Below are positions 17,648 to 25,642 of a stretch of DNA of 60,567 bases, piece by piece. A model generated the notes under the pieces. It did not search any database, was not told the origin of the DNA, and saw only the letters and a list, made by a program, of their open reading frames with translations. Origin of the DNA: Lachnospiraceae bacterium TWA4 (GTDB lineage: Bacteria > Bacillota > Clostridia > Lachnospirales > Lachnospiraceae); contig JPZU01000001.1 in assembly GCA_000875945.1 (NCBI GenBank), forward strand, positions 1,515,954 to 1,576,520. The letters are read 5' to 3'. A program made the translations under genes and the position numbers. Position 1 is the stretch's first letter; each line of letters begins with the position of its first letter.

Positions 17648-18699
17648 ATGGAAAATGAAGAAAAAAGCATAAACGTCGAATTCATTATTCAGGAACTCAC
17701 CCAAAGAGTTATAAAGAAAAATATAAAGAACATCAACCAGAAAAATATGCTGATACAATAGAAAAAGTTATTAAAAAAGGTAGTACTCCAGCAGGAATGC
17801 ATATTTCGATTTGTGTAAATGAAATTTTAGATTTCTTACAGATTCAACCTGGACAGGTGGGACTTGATGCAACTTTAGGATATGGTGGACATACAAAAGA
17901 AATGTTAAAATGCCTAAATGGAAAAGGACATATTTATGGATTAGATGTAGATCCTATTGAATCTGAAAAGACAAAAAAACGTTTAGCTAGTCAAGGTTTT
18001 GCAGAGGATGTCTTAACAGTTAGACTTCAAAACTTTGCAGATATTGATTTAGTATCTAAGGATATTGGAAGAAAATTTGACTTTATTTTAGCAGATCTTG
18101 GAGTATCGTCGATGCAGATTGATAATCCAGATAGAGGATTTTCATATAAAGTTGAAGGTTCTTTGGATTTAAGGTTAAATCCTAATAAGGGAAAAAGTGC
18201 CGCTGACCGATTAAAAGAGGTTACAAAGATTGAATTAGAAGGAATGTTAGTTGAAAATTCTGATGAGCCTTATGCAAAAGAAATTACAAAAGTTGTAATG
18301 GATTGGAGAAAAAAAGGCAAGGCAATTGAAACGACTTTACAACTAAAAGAAGTTATAGAAGAAGCTTTATGTGTAGTGCCTCAAAAAGAGAGAAAAGAAG
18401 CAGTAAAGAAGTCCTGTGCACGAACATTTCAAGCACTTCGAATTGATGTGAACAATGAATTTGAGGTGCTCTATAGCTTTTTAGAAAAATTACCAGAGGT
18501 TCTAGCTCCAAATGGTCGAGTCGCTATTTTAACCTTCCATTCAGGAGAGGATCGATTGGTAAAAAAATCCTTTAAAGAGATGAAAAATTTAGGACTCTAC
18601 AGTGAAATTTCTAAAGATGTTATTCGTCCTTCTGCAGAAGAATGTCTAAGAAATCCTCGTGCAAAGTCTACAAAAATGCGATGGGCGATAAAATCCTAA
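17648..18699 (+). CDS. rsmH: 16S rRNA (cytosine-1402-N4)-methyltransferase, frameshifted near its start
   Basis: The catalytic part from 17797 is a clear RsmH: ICVNEILDFL, GLDATLGYGGHTKEML (SAM site), YGLDVDP, DFILADLGVSSMQIDNPDRG, and the C-terminal AILTFHSGEDRLVKKSFKEM. Upstream, ATG 17648 gives MENEEK and then leaves frame at the A6 run 17661-17666. With one more A the protein starts MENEEKKHKRRIHYSGTHPK and runs on without a stop into the methyltransferase. This basic N-terminal extension of about 50 residues is not part of the classic enzyme. The repaired length is about 350. RsmH methylates the ribosomal decoding site. The next gene starts 14 bases downstream. Confidence 0.88.
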
Positions 18700-18712
18700 G
18701 GAGGATGAATTT

Positions 18713-19915
18713 ATGGAAAAATTACCTGAAGATAAAGAAAAATCGCATATTAGGGAAACAGTTGTGAAAAAATCATTAAATCGAAAGGTGGTTCTCATTC
18801 ATCTTGCTGAATTAGTAGTTGCTGCTGTAATTTTTGGAGCTGTTTCCTGTTTTACTTTTGTAGGGATTAAACCATTGATAGAGAATAAAACGGCTGAAAT
18901 AGAAAAAGAAAGTAGGATAGAAACTACTGTAGAAACAACTCTTCAAGAAACTAAACCTATAGAAACACAACCAGTAAAAGAAGAAAGTGATAGCCACATA
19001 AAAATCTTAGAGCTATCTAATCAATTAGAAAAATCAATGGTTCAAGTGATATCTACAACTAAAAATACAGATTGGTTTGATACGGACTATGAAAAAGAAG
19101 GTAGTATGTCTGGAATTATTTTAGATATTACTCAAAAGGATGTCATTATTCTAACGAGTTACGCGCCAATTAAGCAAGCAAATCAGTTAAAAGTTACTTT
19201 TAATGATAGTGATGAAAAGGTAAATGCCACTCTTTTATCGACAAATAAAATTCGAAATTTGGCAACTTTAAAGGTGAATTATCAAGATTTATCAAAAACC
19301 ATTCGTTCAAAAATTGAAAAAGTGACCTATGAAAGTTCAAGTAAAAGTTTGTATAAAGGAAATCCAGTATTGGCACTTGGAAGTCCTAATGGTTTAGTAG
19401 GTTCATTAAATATTGGTTATTTATCTTTAATTGAAAAAAAAGTTCAGGAAGTTGATCATATAGATACTGTGGTTTATACAGATTTTTCTGTAAAGGATAC
19501 AAGCTTTTTATTTAATCTTGAAGGAAACTTGATTGCAATTTATGGAAGTGCTAAGGACTTTGCAGTATCTATTGAAAGTTTAAAAGATGAAATTCATGCT
19601 CTAGAGAAGAATCTAGGAATTGGTTATTTAGGAATTTATGGAAAAGATATTACGTTTGAACTAGCAAAAACTCATGATTTACCTTATGGAATTTATATTA
19701 CTCAGGTTGTAGAAAAAGGAGTTGCTTATAAATCAGGACTTCAAAAGGGTGACATTATTGCAAAGATTGATAATAAGACAGTATTAACCATGCAGGATTT
19801 ATGGGATTATCTTTTAAGTAAAGACCAAAAAGAGACTTGTAAATTATCGGTGAAACGTAGTTCGGTGATTGGATATCAGACGATTGATTTAAATATCGAA
19901 TTAGGAAAACGATAG
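18713..19915 (+). CDS. HtrA/DegP-like membrane protein with a dead protease domain and a PDZ domain
   Basis: The 400-residue protein has a cytoplasmic basic start, one membrane span at 26-51 (VVLIHLAELVVAAVIFGAVS), a Thr/Glu-rich linker, a trypsin-like domain at about 100-285 and a PDZ domain at 305-395 (GIYITQVVEKGVAYKSGLQK). The layout is that of HtrA, but the triad is gone. The His motif is LTSYAPI, the Asp motif reads RNLATLKV with Asn, and the GNSGG serine motif is replaced by KDTSFLFN. Structural strands such as LALGSPNGLVGS and EGNLIAIYG remain. It is thus likely a binding or scaffolding protein that tethers partners outside the membrane. AAGGAGG precedes ATG 18713, 14 bp after rsmH. 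Confidence 0.75.
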   Translation: MEKLPEDKEKSHIRETVVKKSLNRKVVLIHLAELVVAAVIFGAVSCFTFVGIKPLIENKTAEIEKESRIETTVETTLQETKPIETQPVKEESDSHIKILELSNQLEKSMVQVISTTKNTDWFDTDYEKEGSMSGIILDITQKDVIILTSYAPIKQANQLKVTFNDSDEKVNATLLSTNKIRNLATLKVNYQDLSKTIRSKIEKVTYESSSKSLYKGNPVLALGSPNGLVGSLNIGYLSLIEKKVQEVDHIDTVVYTDFSVKDTSFLFNLEGNLIAIYGSAKDFAVSIESLKDEIHALEKNLGIGYLGIYGKDITFELAKTHDLPYGIYITQVVEKGVAYKSGLQKGDIIAKIDNKTVLTMQDLWDYLLSKDQKETCKLSVKRSSVIGYQTIDLNIELGKR

Positions 19916-19990
19916 AAATTGTAAAAAATGTAAAAGGTATAGAAAGTATCGAGTTTATTAAAACAATTAAAGAAAGGTAAGGAAGTTATA

Positions 19991-20932
19991 GTGAAATATA
20001 TTAAAGATTTAAGAGAAGGTATGCGTACCTCAGATATTTATTTTTGTAAACAAAAACAAGCGTTAAAGACAAAAGCAGGAAAGAATTATTTTTCTTTAAT
20101 TTTACAAGATAAAACAGGAACAATTGATGCAAAAATCTGGGACTTAAGTAATGGAATTAATCACTTTGAAGCAATGGATTATATTCAAGTTGAAGGAGAT
20201 GTCAATTGCTTCCAGGGTGCTTTGCAGATGAATGTACGTCGAGTACGCCTTGCGCAAGAGGGAGAATATGTGCCTTCAGAGTATCTTCCAACCACTCGTT
20301 ATTCCGTTGAAGATATGTATAAGAAGTTTTTAGGTTATGTAAATGAAATTAAAAATCCTCATCTATCAGCACTTTGTAAGAAGTTCTTTGTAGAAGATGA
20401 AAAGTTTGTAAAGAAATTTAAGGCTCATTCTGCAGCTAAAAGTGTTCACCATGGATTTGTTGGAGGACTTTTAGAGCATACATTAGGTGTTGTAAAACTT
20501 TGTGATTTTTTTGCAAGCCGTTATCCATTGATTAATAGAGATTTACTACTTTGTGCAGCAATGTTTCATGATGTAGGAAAGATTAAAGAAATCTCACCGT
20601 TTCCAGAAAATGATTATACAGATGAAGGACAGCTTTTAGGTCATATTGTGATGGGTGTTGAAATGCTTGATGAAGCCATTCGAACCATTGATGGTTTTCC
20701 TCCTAAGTTGGCATTAGAGCTTAAACACTGTATTTTAGCTCATCACGGAGAATATGAATATGGCTCACCAAAAAAGCCAGCAATAATGGAAGCAATGGCT
20801 CTTAACTTAGCTGATAATGCTGATGCAAAATTAGAAACAATGACTGAGCTATTAGAAAATGGCAAGCCAGAAGACGAATGGTTAGGTTATAACAAATTAT
20901 TTGAAACAAACTTTAAGAGGACTTCTAAGTAA
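19991..20932 (+). CDS. YhaM-like 3'-5' exoribonuclease (OB fold plus HD domain)
   Basis: The 313-residue protein starts at GTG 19991 after AAAGGTAAGG. Residues 1-100 form an OB-fold nucleic-acid-binding domain (YFSLILQDKTGTIDAKIWD). Residues about 150-290 are an HD phosphohydrolase domain with HHGFVGGLLEHTLGVVKLCD, MFHDVGKIKEISPF, GHIVMGVEML and LAHHGEYEYGSPKKPA, so all metal ligands are present. This is the YhaM/CBF1 arrangement, a Mn-dependent 3'-5' exonuclease acting on RNA and ssDNA. The stop shares one base with the start of rlmD, so the two are coupled. Confidence 0.9.
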   Translation: MKYIKDLREGMRTSDIYFCKQKQALKTKAGKNYFSLILQDKTGTIDAKIWDLSNGINHFEAMDYIQVEGDVNCFQGALQMNVRRVRLAQEGEYVPSEYLPTTRYSVEDMYKKFLGYVNEIKNPHLSALCKKFFVEDEKFVKKFKAHSAAKSVHHGFVGGLLEHTLGVVKLCDFFASRYPLINRDLLLCAAMFHDVGKIKEISPFPENDYTDEGQLLGHIVMGVEMLDEAIRTIDGFPPKLALELKHCILAHHGEYEYGSPKKPAIMEAMALNLADNADAKLETMTELLENGKPEDEWLGYNKLFETNFKRTSK

Positions 20933-22341
20933 TGAGTACAGTAAAACAAATTGTATTAAGTGATGGCAATATTCTTAAAAAGAATGAGCTAATCACAATT
21001 TCCATTGATGATATGAGTGAAACAGGAGAAGGAATTGGTAAAGTCTATGGATATACGTTCTTTGTTAAACATGCAGTAACAGGAGATGTTGTTTTTGCAC
21101 AGGTGACAAAGTTATTAAAAAACTATGGTTATGCAAGAACAGCAGACATTATTACTCCTTCAAAGTATCGAGTGAAACCAGCCTGCCCGATTGCCAAGCC
21201 TTGTGGAGGTTGTCAACTCCAAGAACTTTCTTATGAAGGACAGTTAGAGTTTAAATATCAAAAAGTTAAAAATCACTTAGAGCGCCTAGGTGGATTTAAG
21301 GATTTAGAGGTTTTACCTGTTAAAGGAATGAAAGCCCCTTATGAGCCTTACCATTATAGAAACAAGTCACAGTATCCTGTTCAGGTGAATAAAAACGGTG
21401 AGATTGTGATGGGGTTTTATGCAGGTCGAACCCATAATGTTATTCAGACAGAGAAGTGTCTATTGAATATGGGAGAAGATGCTAAAATTTTAGCAATTGT
21501 AAAAGAATGGATGATGAAGCATCACGTACCTGCCTATGATGAGGCAAGGGGTAAAGGGATTGTTCGCCATGTAATGATTCGATATGGAAAGTACACCAAT
21601 CAGATTATGGTGTGTCTAGTCGTTACAAAGGAAGTAAAACTGACAGAATCTTTGGTTTCAAAACTTTTAGAGATTGATGGTATGACAAGCATTTGTTTAA
21701 ACATTAATTCTAAAAAGACGAATGTGATTTTAGGTGATGAGATGATTGACCTCTATGGAGATGGAATGATTGTTGATAAAATTGGAGAGATCAGTTATCA
21801 AATTTCAGCTAAATCATTTTATCAAGTAAATCCTATACAGACAAAGGTGTTATATGATACTGCATTAGACTATGCAGGATTGACTGGTGATGAAATTGTT
21901 TGGGATGTGTACTGTGGAATTGGAACTATTTCATTATTTTTAGCACAGAAAGCTAAGAAGGTGTATGGTGTAGAAATTGTGCCAGCTGCAATTGAAAATG
22001 CCAAAGTAAATGCGAAACTAAATCACATTGAGAATGCCCAATTTTTCTGTGGAAAAGCAGAGGAAGTTTTACCAAAAGAATATAAAGAGCATCAGATTTA
22101 TGCGGATGTGATTGTTGTAGACCCACCAAGAAAAGGCTGTGAAGAGGTAGTTCTTGAGACTATGGTGAAGATGGAGTCTAAACGAATTGTGTATGTGTCT
22201 TGTAATTCGGCAACACTTGCAAGGGATGCGAAATATTTGGTAGAGCATGGGTATCAGATAGAGAAGGTTCAGCCAGTGGACATGTTTCCCCAAACTGTTC
22301 ATGTTGAGACGGTCTGTTTGCTGTCAAGAAAAGATAAATAA
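20932..22341 (+). CDS. rlmD: 23S rRNA (uracil-C5)-methyltransferase, RlmD/RlmCD type
   Basis: A 469-residue RumA-type enzyme. It has a TRAM domain (residues 14-75, ISIDDMSETGEGIGKVYGYT), four cluster-type Cys (CPIAKPCGGCQLQ, with the fourth in EKCLL near 178), the SAM motifs VWDVYCGIGTISLFLAQKA and VYGVEIVPAAIENAK, and the catalytic Cys in RIVYVSCNSATLARD. The end, VDMFPQTVHVETVCLLSRKD, is where mobile elements commonly integrate in Firmicutes. A second copy of GTTGAGACG followed by a plausible RumA tail lies at 31199-31245, so the present last residues may have come with the island. Confidence 0.93.
   Translation: MSTVKQIVLSDGNILKKNELITISIDDMSETGEGIGKVYGYTFFVKHAVTGDVVFAQVTKLLKNYGYARTADIITPSKYRVKPACPIAKPCGGCQLQELSYEGQLEFKYQKVKNHLERLGGFKDLEVLPVKGMKAPYEPYHYRNKSQYPVQVNKNGEIVMGFYAGRTHNVIQTEKCLLNMGEDAKILAIVKEWMMKHHVPAYDEARGKGIVRHVMIRYGKYTNQIMVCLVVTKEVKLTESLVSKLLEIDGMTSICLNINSKKTNVILGDEMIDLYGDGMIVDKIGEISYQISAKSFYQVNPIQTKVLYDTALDYAGLTGDEIVWDVYCGIGTISLFLAQKAKKVYGVEIVPAAIENAKVNAKLNHIENAQFFCGKAEEVLPKEYKEHQIYADVIVVDPPRKGCEEVVLETMVKMESKRIVYVSCNSATLARDAKYLVEHGYQIEKVQPVDMFPQTVHVETVCLLSRKDK
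22303..22313 (+). other. Candidate left attachment site in the 3' end of rlmD
   Basis: GTTGAGACGGT encodes V-E-T-V of the conserved RumA end (HVETV). The matching GTTGAGACGAT is at 31199-31209. Between them lies 8.9 kb of accessory DNA. Confidence 0.45.
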
Positions 22342-22605
22342 GGGCCAAAAAGTGGCGTATTTCCGGGCTTTTTGCGAGGTGAGTGCCATCAGAGCATCCT
22401 TGCGAGAAGCTCGGTTTTCTTATATGGAAACATATCTACTAAGCGATTTTGCCGAGTGGCAAAAAATGAGTGGTAGGGTTTAGGCTGTGGATTAGATGTC
22501 AGAGGTTGTGGCAGTGATTTAGATAACAGCGACGACCGCAGTTCAAGCCACTCGATACTAAGGGGCAGACTTGGCAGTGGAATAGATAACAGGAGGTGTC
22601 AGGAC
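22342..22605. other. Non-coding junction with copies of a short motif
   Basis: After the rlmD stop there is a stretch with AAAAAG...CTTTTT pairing and then three related motifs: GCTGTGGATTAGATGTCAG (22487), GGCAGTGATTTAGATAACAG (22510) and GGCAGTGGAATAGATAACAG (22574). A related GGCTGTGATATAGACAAC lies at 31296 near the other end of the island. No convincing gene is visible; a frame of about 60 codons here has no ribosome site and looks accidental. Confidence 0.4.
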
Positions 22606-23565
22606 ATGGATGACAGAAATTACGATGAAATTGTATCGGAACAAAATGAAAAATTAAGAATACAGAGAAATTATTATAGAAGACTCCATGTCGATGACCT
22701 TTGCATTCTTAATGCAGAGGAGTACTACGAGAGTCTTAAAGATTGGAGTAAGTTTAAAGAACCAAGAGATACGAGCAAACGTGATGCTGAGAAGGATTCA
22801 AAGGTAACATTCTGGTTGAAATGTAAATCAATCTTCTTCGATAAGGCAAAAAGAGAATTAGAAGAGAAACGCAAAGAAGCGAAGGTGTTGCAGCAAGAAT
22901 ATAAGCAGTATCATCAAAAAAGAGTTAACAGAATGCGTGCTCAATTTGAGGAACAACAGAGGAAGAATCATGAGGCAGTGGATGAAATGAAATCCATGTA
23001 TGCTAAAGGTGATAAAAAGCAAATTATCAACTTCTTTAATGCAGTTTTAGCTAACGATGATTTTACGCTTGATATTCTATATGGGCAGGAAAGATATGAC
23101 TCGACTAGTGTGATTCCTGAGTATGATGAAAAAACAAAAACCCTTTCGTACAGATACAGAATACCAAATTCGGATGAGATTTGTGTGATAGATAGATTTG
23201 TATACGATGAGGAAAGTGGAGAGGTTGTAGCCAAAGAGTTAGATAAAACCCACGCAAAAAGAGTAAGGATGCATTTACTCCAAACTCTCTTATTGCGCTC
23301 AGCAGCAAGGATTATTTATTCAGATGAGTCGAAAAACATTGAATTTATTAATCTTACAGGATTTCTACGTTATTACGATAGGGCATACGGAAATAATCGA
23401 GAGATAAATGTAGTGAAGTTAAATATTAGCCGAGATATGCTGCTTCAGATAAATCCAGAGCGTGCTAATATATCAGAATTGTTCGAACGATCGTTGAAAG
23501 GAAAATTCAAAACATCGGCAGGACTATATGATAAAGAGCCGTTTGATTTGACTGAAATTAAGTAG
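22606..23565 (+). CDS. Uncharacterised island protein with a coiled coil and a restriction-enzyme-associated type domain
   Basis: The 319-residue protein begins at ATG 22606 after AGGAGGTG. Residues 60-130 are a strongly charged coiled coil (KRELEEKRKEAKVLQQEYKQ). From about 127 on the pattern YAKGDKKQIINFFNAVL, TKTLSYRYRIPNSDE, HLLQTLLLRSAARIIY, FINLTGFLRYYD and NISRDMLLQINPE resembles, from memory, the domain that precedes the nuclease in some Mrr-like restriction proteins (GD-x-AV-EYF, L-V-EYELP, QVALRT). The Mrr nuclease domain itself is missing. The next gene, 46 bp on and possibly nuclease-like, could supply it. A role in DNA restriction or phage defence is inference. Confidence 0.45.
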   Translation: MDDRNYDEIVSEQNEKLRIQRNYYRRLHVDDLCILNAEEYYESLKDWSKFKEPRDTSKRDAEKDSKVTFWLKCKSIFFDKAKRELEEKRKEAKVLQQEYKQYHQKRVNRMRAQFEEQQRKNHEAVDEMKSMYAKGDKKQIINFFNAVLANDDFTLDILYGQERYDSTSVIPEYDEKTKTLSYRYRIPNSDEICVIDRFVYDEESGEVVAKELDKTHAKRVRMHLLQTLLLRSAARIIYSDESKNIEFINLTGFLRYYDRAYGNNREINVVKLNISRDMLLQINPERANISELFERSLKGKFKTSAGLYDKEPFDLTEIK

Positions 23566-23611
23566 TTTAGAGATGAACTACAACATTTAATGAAATGGAG
23601 GACGGTATTTG

Positions 23612-25072
23612 ATGGAAGAAAATCTGGTTCATAATGACTTAGAGTTCTTGAAAGTCCTTGAAAAATATACACTAGATAGTAAGCTATTGGCTTGTCAAAA
23701 GTATTCAAGTAGGATAATGACATGTTCGATGGTTGATATGAAAAAAGCTATAAATGAAAATATCATGCCTTGGGAGATTGAAGCTTTTGCAGCTTATTCA
23801 ATAGTGTATGATAACAAAGAAGCAAAAGAGGATTTAGATTCAAAAACATTTGCCGATACCATTACACTGATAAGAAATTATTGGCATAGTGGGTTGACGG
23901 CAGCGGAAGAAAGTGGAGAATATCCTGAAGTATTTATGATGATATCGGCACTTCAGCAGTTTCCTGTTCAAGGCCTTTTTCTTCAAAAATTATTCAGGTA
24001 CCATTACTTTTTCACATTCCAGAATAATGAATTGGATATGAAAAAAGTTTTTTATGAAAAAATGGGTGTTAACTATGAACGGTTAGAAGAATTCGCTTTT
24101 CTTGTATTTCTCGGATTCAGTAAGGAAGCACAAGATACAATTCCAGAGTCGGCATTACAACAGATGTTAATGAAGGTTTTGTCTGATACAGAGGTGCTGA
24201 GGTTACTCTCTATTGAAAAGGAAACATATAAGGAGCAGTTATCTGTCTTATATAAGGATGATATTATCGACCAGTATTACGGTTTAAAAATTCAGTATCT
24301 ATATCCGTTTATATCTGGAAAATCTTTCACATATGTTCCGTCACCTTATCTTGTTGTAAATGCTGTTACCGAGTCCATGCTGAATCGTATTACATTTCAT
24401 GACAATAAGTTGCGTAGAGCTATAGGTAAAGAGGTTATTGAGAAGTATCTTTATGATATAGTTGAGCAACTCGATACTGTTACGTGGATAACTCCAGAAT
24501 TGTCGTATTCAATCGGAAAAGACAAGTGTTTAACTTCCGATGTAATTGCCTCAGAAGAGGACAAAGTGATTTTTTATGATACAAAGGCAATCACTCCGAG
24601 CTTAAAATTAAGGAAATTTGATAAAACTGAGATTGAAAATGACATCAAAATATATGCAGAAGATGTAATTCAGATTTATAAGCAGATTAGAAACTATTTA
24701 AATGGATTTTATAAATTAAATAAGGACTACTCACCGGAAGATATATTCGGTATTGTGGTTGTCTTAGAGGATGCAGTTGTTTCTAGAAAAAAAGTATATG
24801 AAAAAGCATATGAGATACTCCAAAAAGAGGAGACGTTGTCTGAAGAAGATAAGTGTTATATTTGCAGTCACATTAAAGTGATGCCTCTTAGGGCTATTGA
24901 AAGCATGATTCTGCAGAACACTAGCTTATTGCCAGAATTGCAGGCACAATTAAATATACCGGAAAGATGGTACGATTATACATATACAAATGAGACGATT
25001 GAAAATGGACTGATTCCTTTATATGAGCAGTATGAGCAGGACATTAAATGCAGAATCTGCAATCTGATATAA
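23612..25072 (+). CDS. Uncharacterised island protein with a possible PD-(D/E)XK nuclease motif
   Basis: The start is ATG 23612, nine bases after GGAGGA. The 486-residue protein is mostly helical and has no signal peptide or membrane span. Near residues 303-327 it reads KCLTSDVIASEEDKVIFYDT followed by KAITPSLKLR. The spacing Asp, then a hydrophobic strand ending in Asp-x-Lys (SDVI to FYDTKA) resembles the core of PD-(D/E)XK nucleases. Near the C-terminus there are Cys-containing patches (CYICSH, CRICNL), perhaps for metal. It follows the previous gene by 46 bp and is closed by a strong terminator, so the two form a compact two-gene unit. I do not recognise a named family. Confidence 0.45.
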   Translation: MEENLVHNDLEFLKVLEKYTLDSKLLACQKYSSRIMTCSMVDMKKAINENIMPWEIEAFAAYSIVYDNKEAKEDLDSKTFADTITLIRNYWHSGLTAAEESGEYPEVFMMISALQQFPVQGLFLQKLFRYHYFFTFQNNELDMKKVFYEKMGVNYERLEEFAFLVFLGFSKEAQDTIPESALQQMLMKVLSDTEVLRLLSIEKETYKEQLSVLYKDDIIDQYYGLKIQYLYPFISGKSFTYVPSPYLVVNAVTESMLNRITFHDNKLRRAIGKEVIEKYLYDIVEQLDTVTWITPELSYSIGKDKCLTSDVIASEEDKVIFYDTKAITPSLKLRKFDKTEIENDIKIYAEDVIQIYKQIRNYLNGFYKLNKDYSPEDIFGIVVVLEDAVVSRKKVYEKAYEILQKEETLSEEDKCYICSHIKVMPLRAIESMILQNTSLLPELQAQLNIPERWYDYTYTNETIENGLIPLYEQYEQDIKCRICNLI

Positions 25073-25078
25073 GAAAGA

Positions 25079-25109
25079 ACCCTCCCGGCCATCATGGTCA
25101 GGAGGGTTT
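25079..25109 (+). terminator. Terminator closing the two-gene unit
   Basis: AACCCTCC at 25079-25086 pairs with GGAGGGTT at 25101-25108 around a GGCCATCATGGTC inner stem. It is followed by TTC and could act in both directions. Confidence 0.75.
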
Positions 25110-25124
25110 CGTGCATCTACGGAG

Positions 25125-25642
25125 TTATGCGTCAACATCGATGCTAACGCCGGATTTTAGTTCGACTGTGATGCGATCATCCCAGATGGTTATCTGTTTG
25201 ACCCAGCGTCGCACCAGTGAGTCGTCGAACTCAGTAAGATGGGCGGTTTGCTGTGAGATGTAATCCTGCAGGTCGTTGATTCGCTTTATCTGCTCGTCTC
25301 TTGCAGCAGTATCAACGGTGGTCTGCTGGCGGAGCTCTCGAAGCCTGAAAATCTCATCGGCAATCTCGTCATAGGCTTCTTTACTCTGGGCCTTCTGTAT
25401 GAGCTCCTGCTGTAGGGCCATCAGCTTCTCATCGATGTTTTCAACAGAAGTAGCCTGTGAAGCTCGGATGACCGAGGCGATGTTAAGCTGCAGCTGTGCC
25501 TGATAGCTGCTTTTATCACCAAGCATCTGGTTGATTGCTTTGACGAGGGCATCCTGAAGAACCAGCTCATTGATGGTTCTTGCATGGCATTCAAGCCCGG
25601 TAGATTCCAGTCTGCTGATGCAGCGCCAGACGATGGATTTCA
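25125..25642 (-). pseudogene. C-terminal tail of a large serine recombinase, cut by the intron
   Basis: The minus-strand reading gives VWRCISRLESTGLECHARTI, the end of the zinc-ribbon of large serine recombinases, then an Ala/Gln-rich coiled coil (NIASVIRASQATSVENIDEK, KAQSKEAYDEIADEIFRLRE), RINDLQDYISQQTAHLTEFD and a closing strand VKQITIWDDRITVELKSGVS. The catalytic resolvase domain and recombinase core, about 300 residues, are missing. The reading ends at 25642, exactly where the group II intron starts. It is thus a fragment and could not catalyse recombination. The GC content looks higher than the chromosome around it. Confidence 0.8.
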
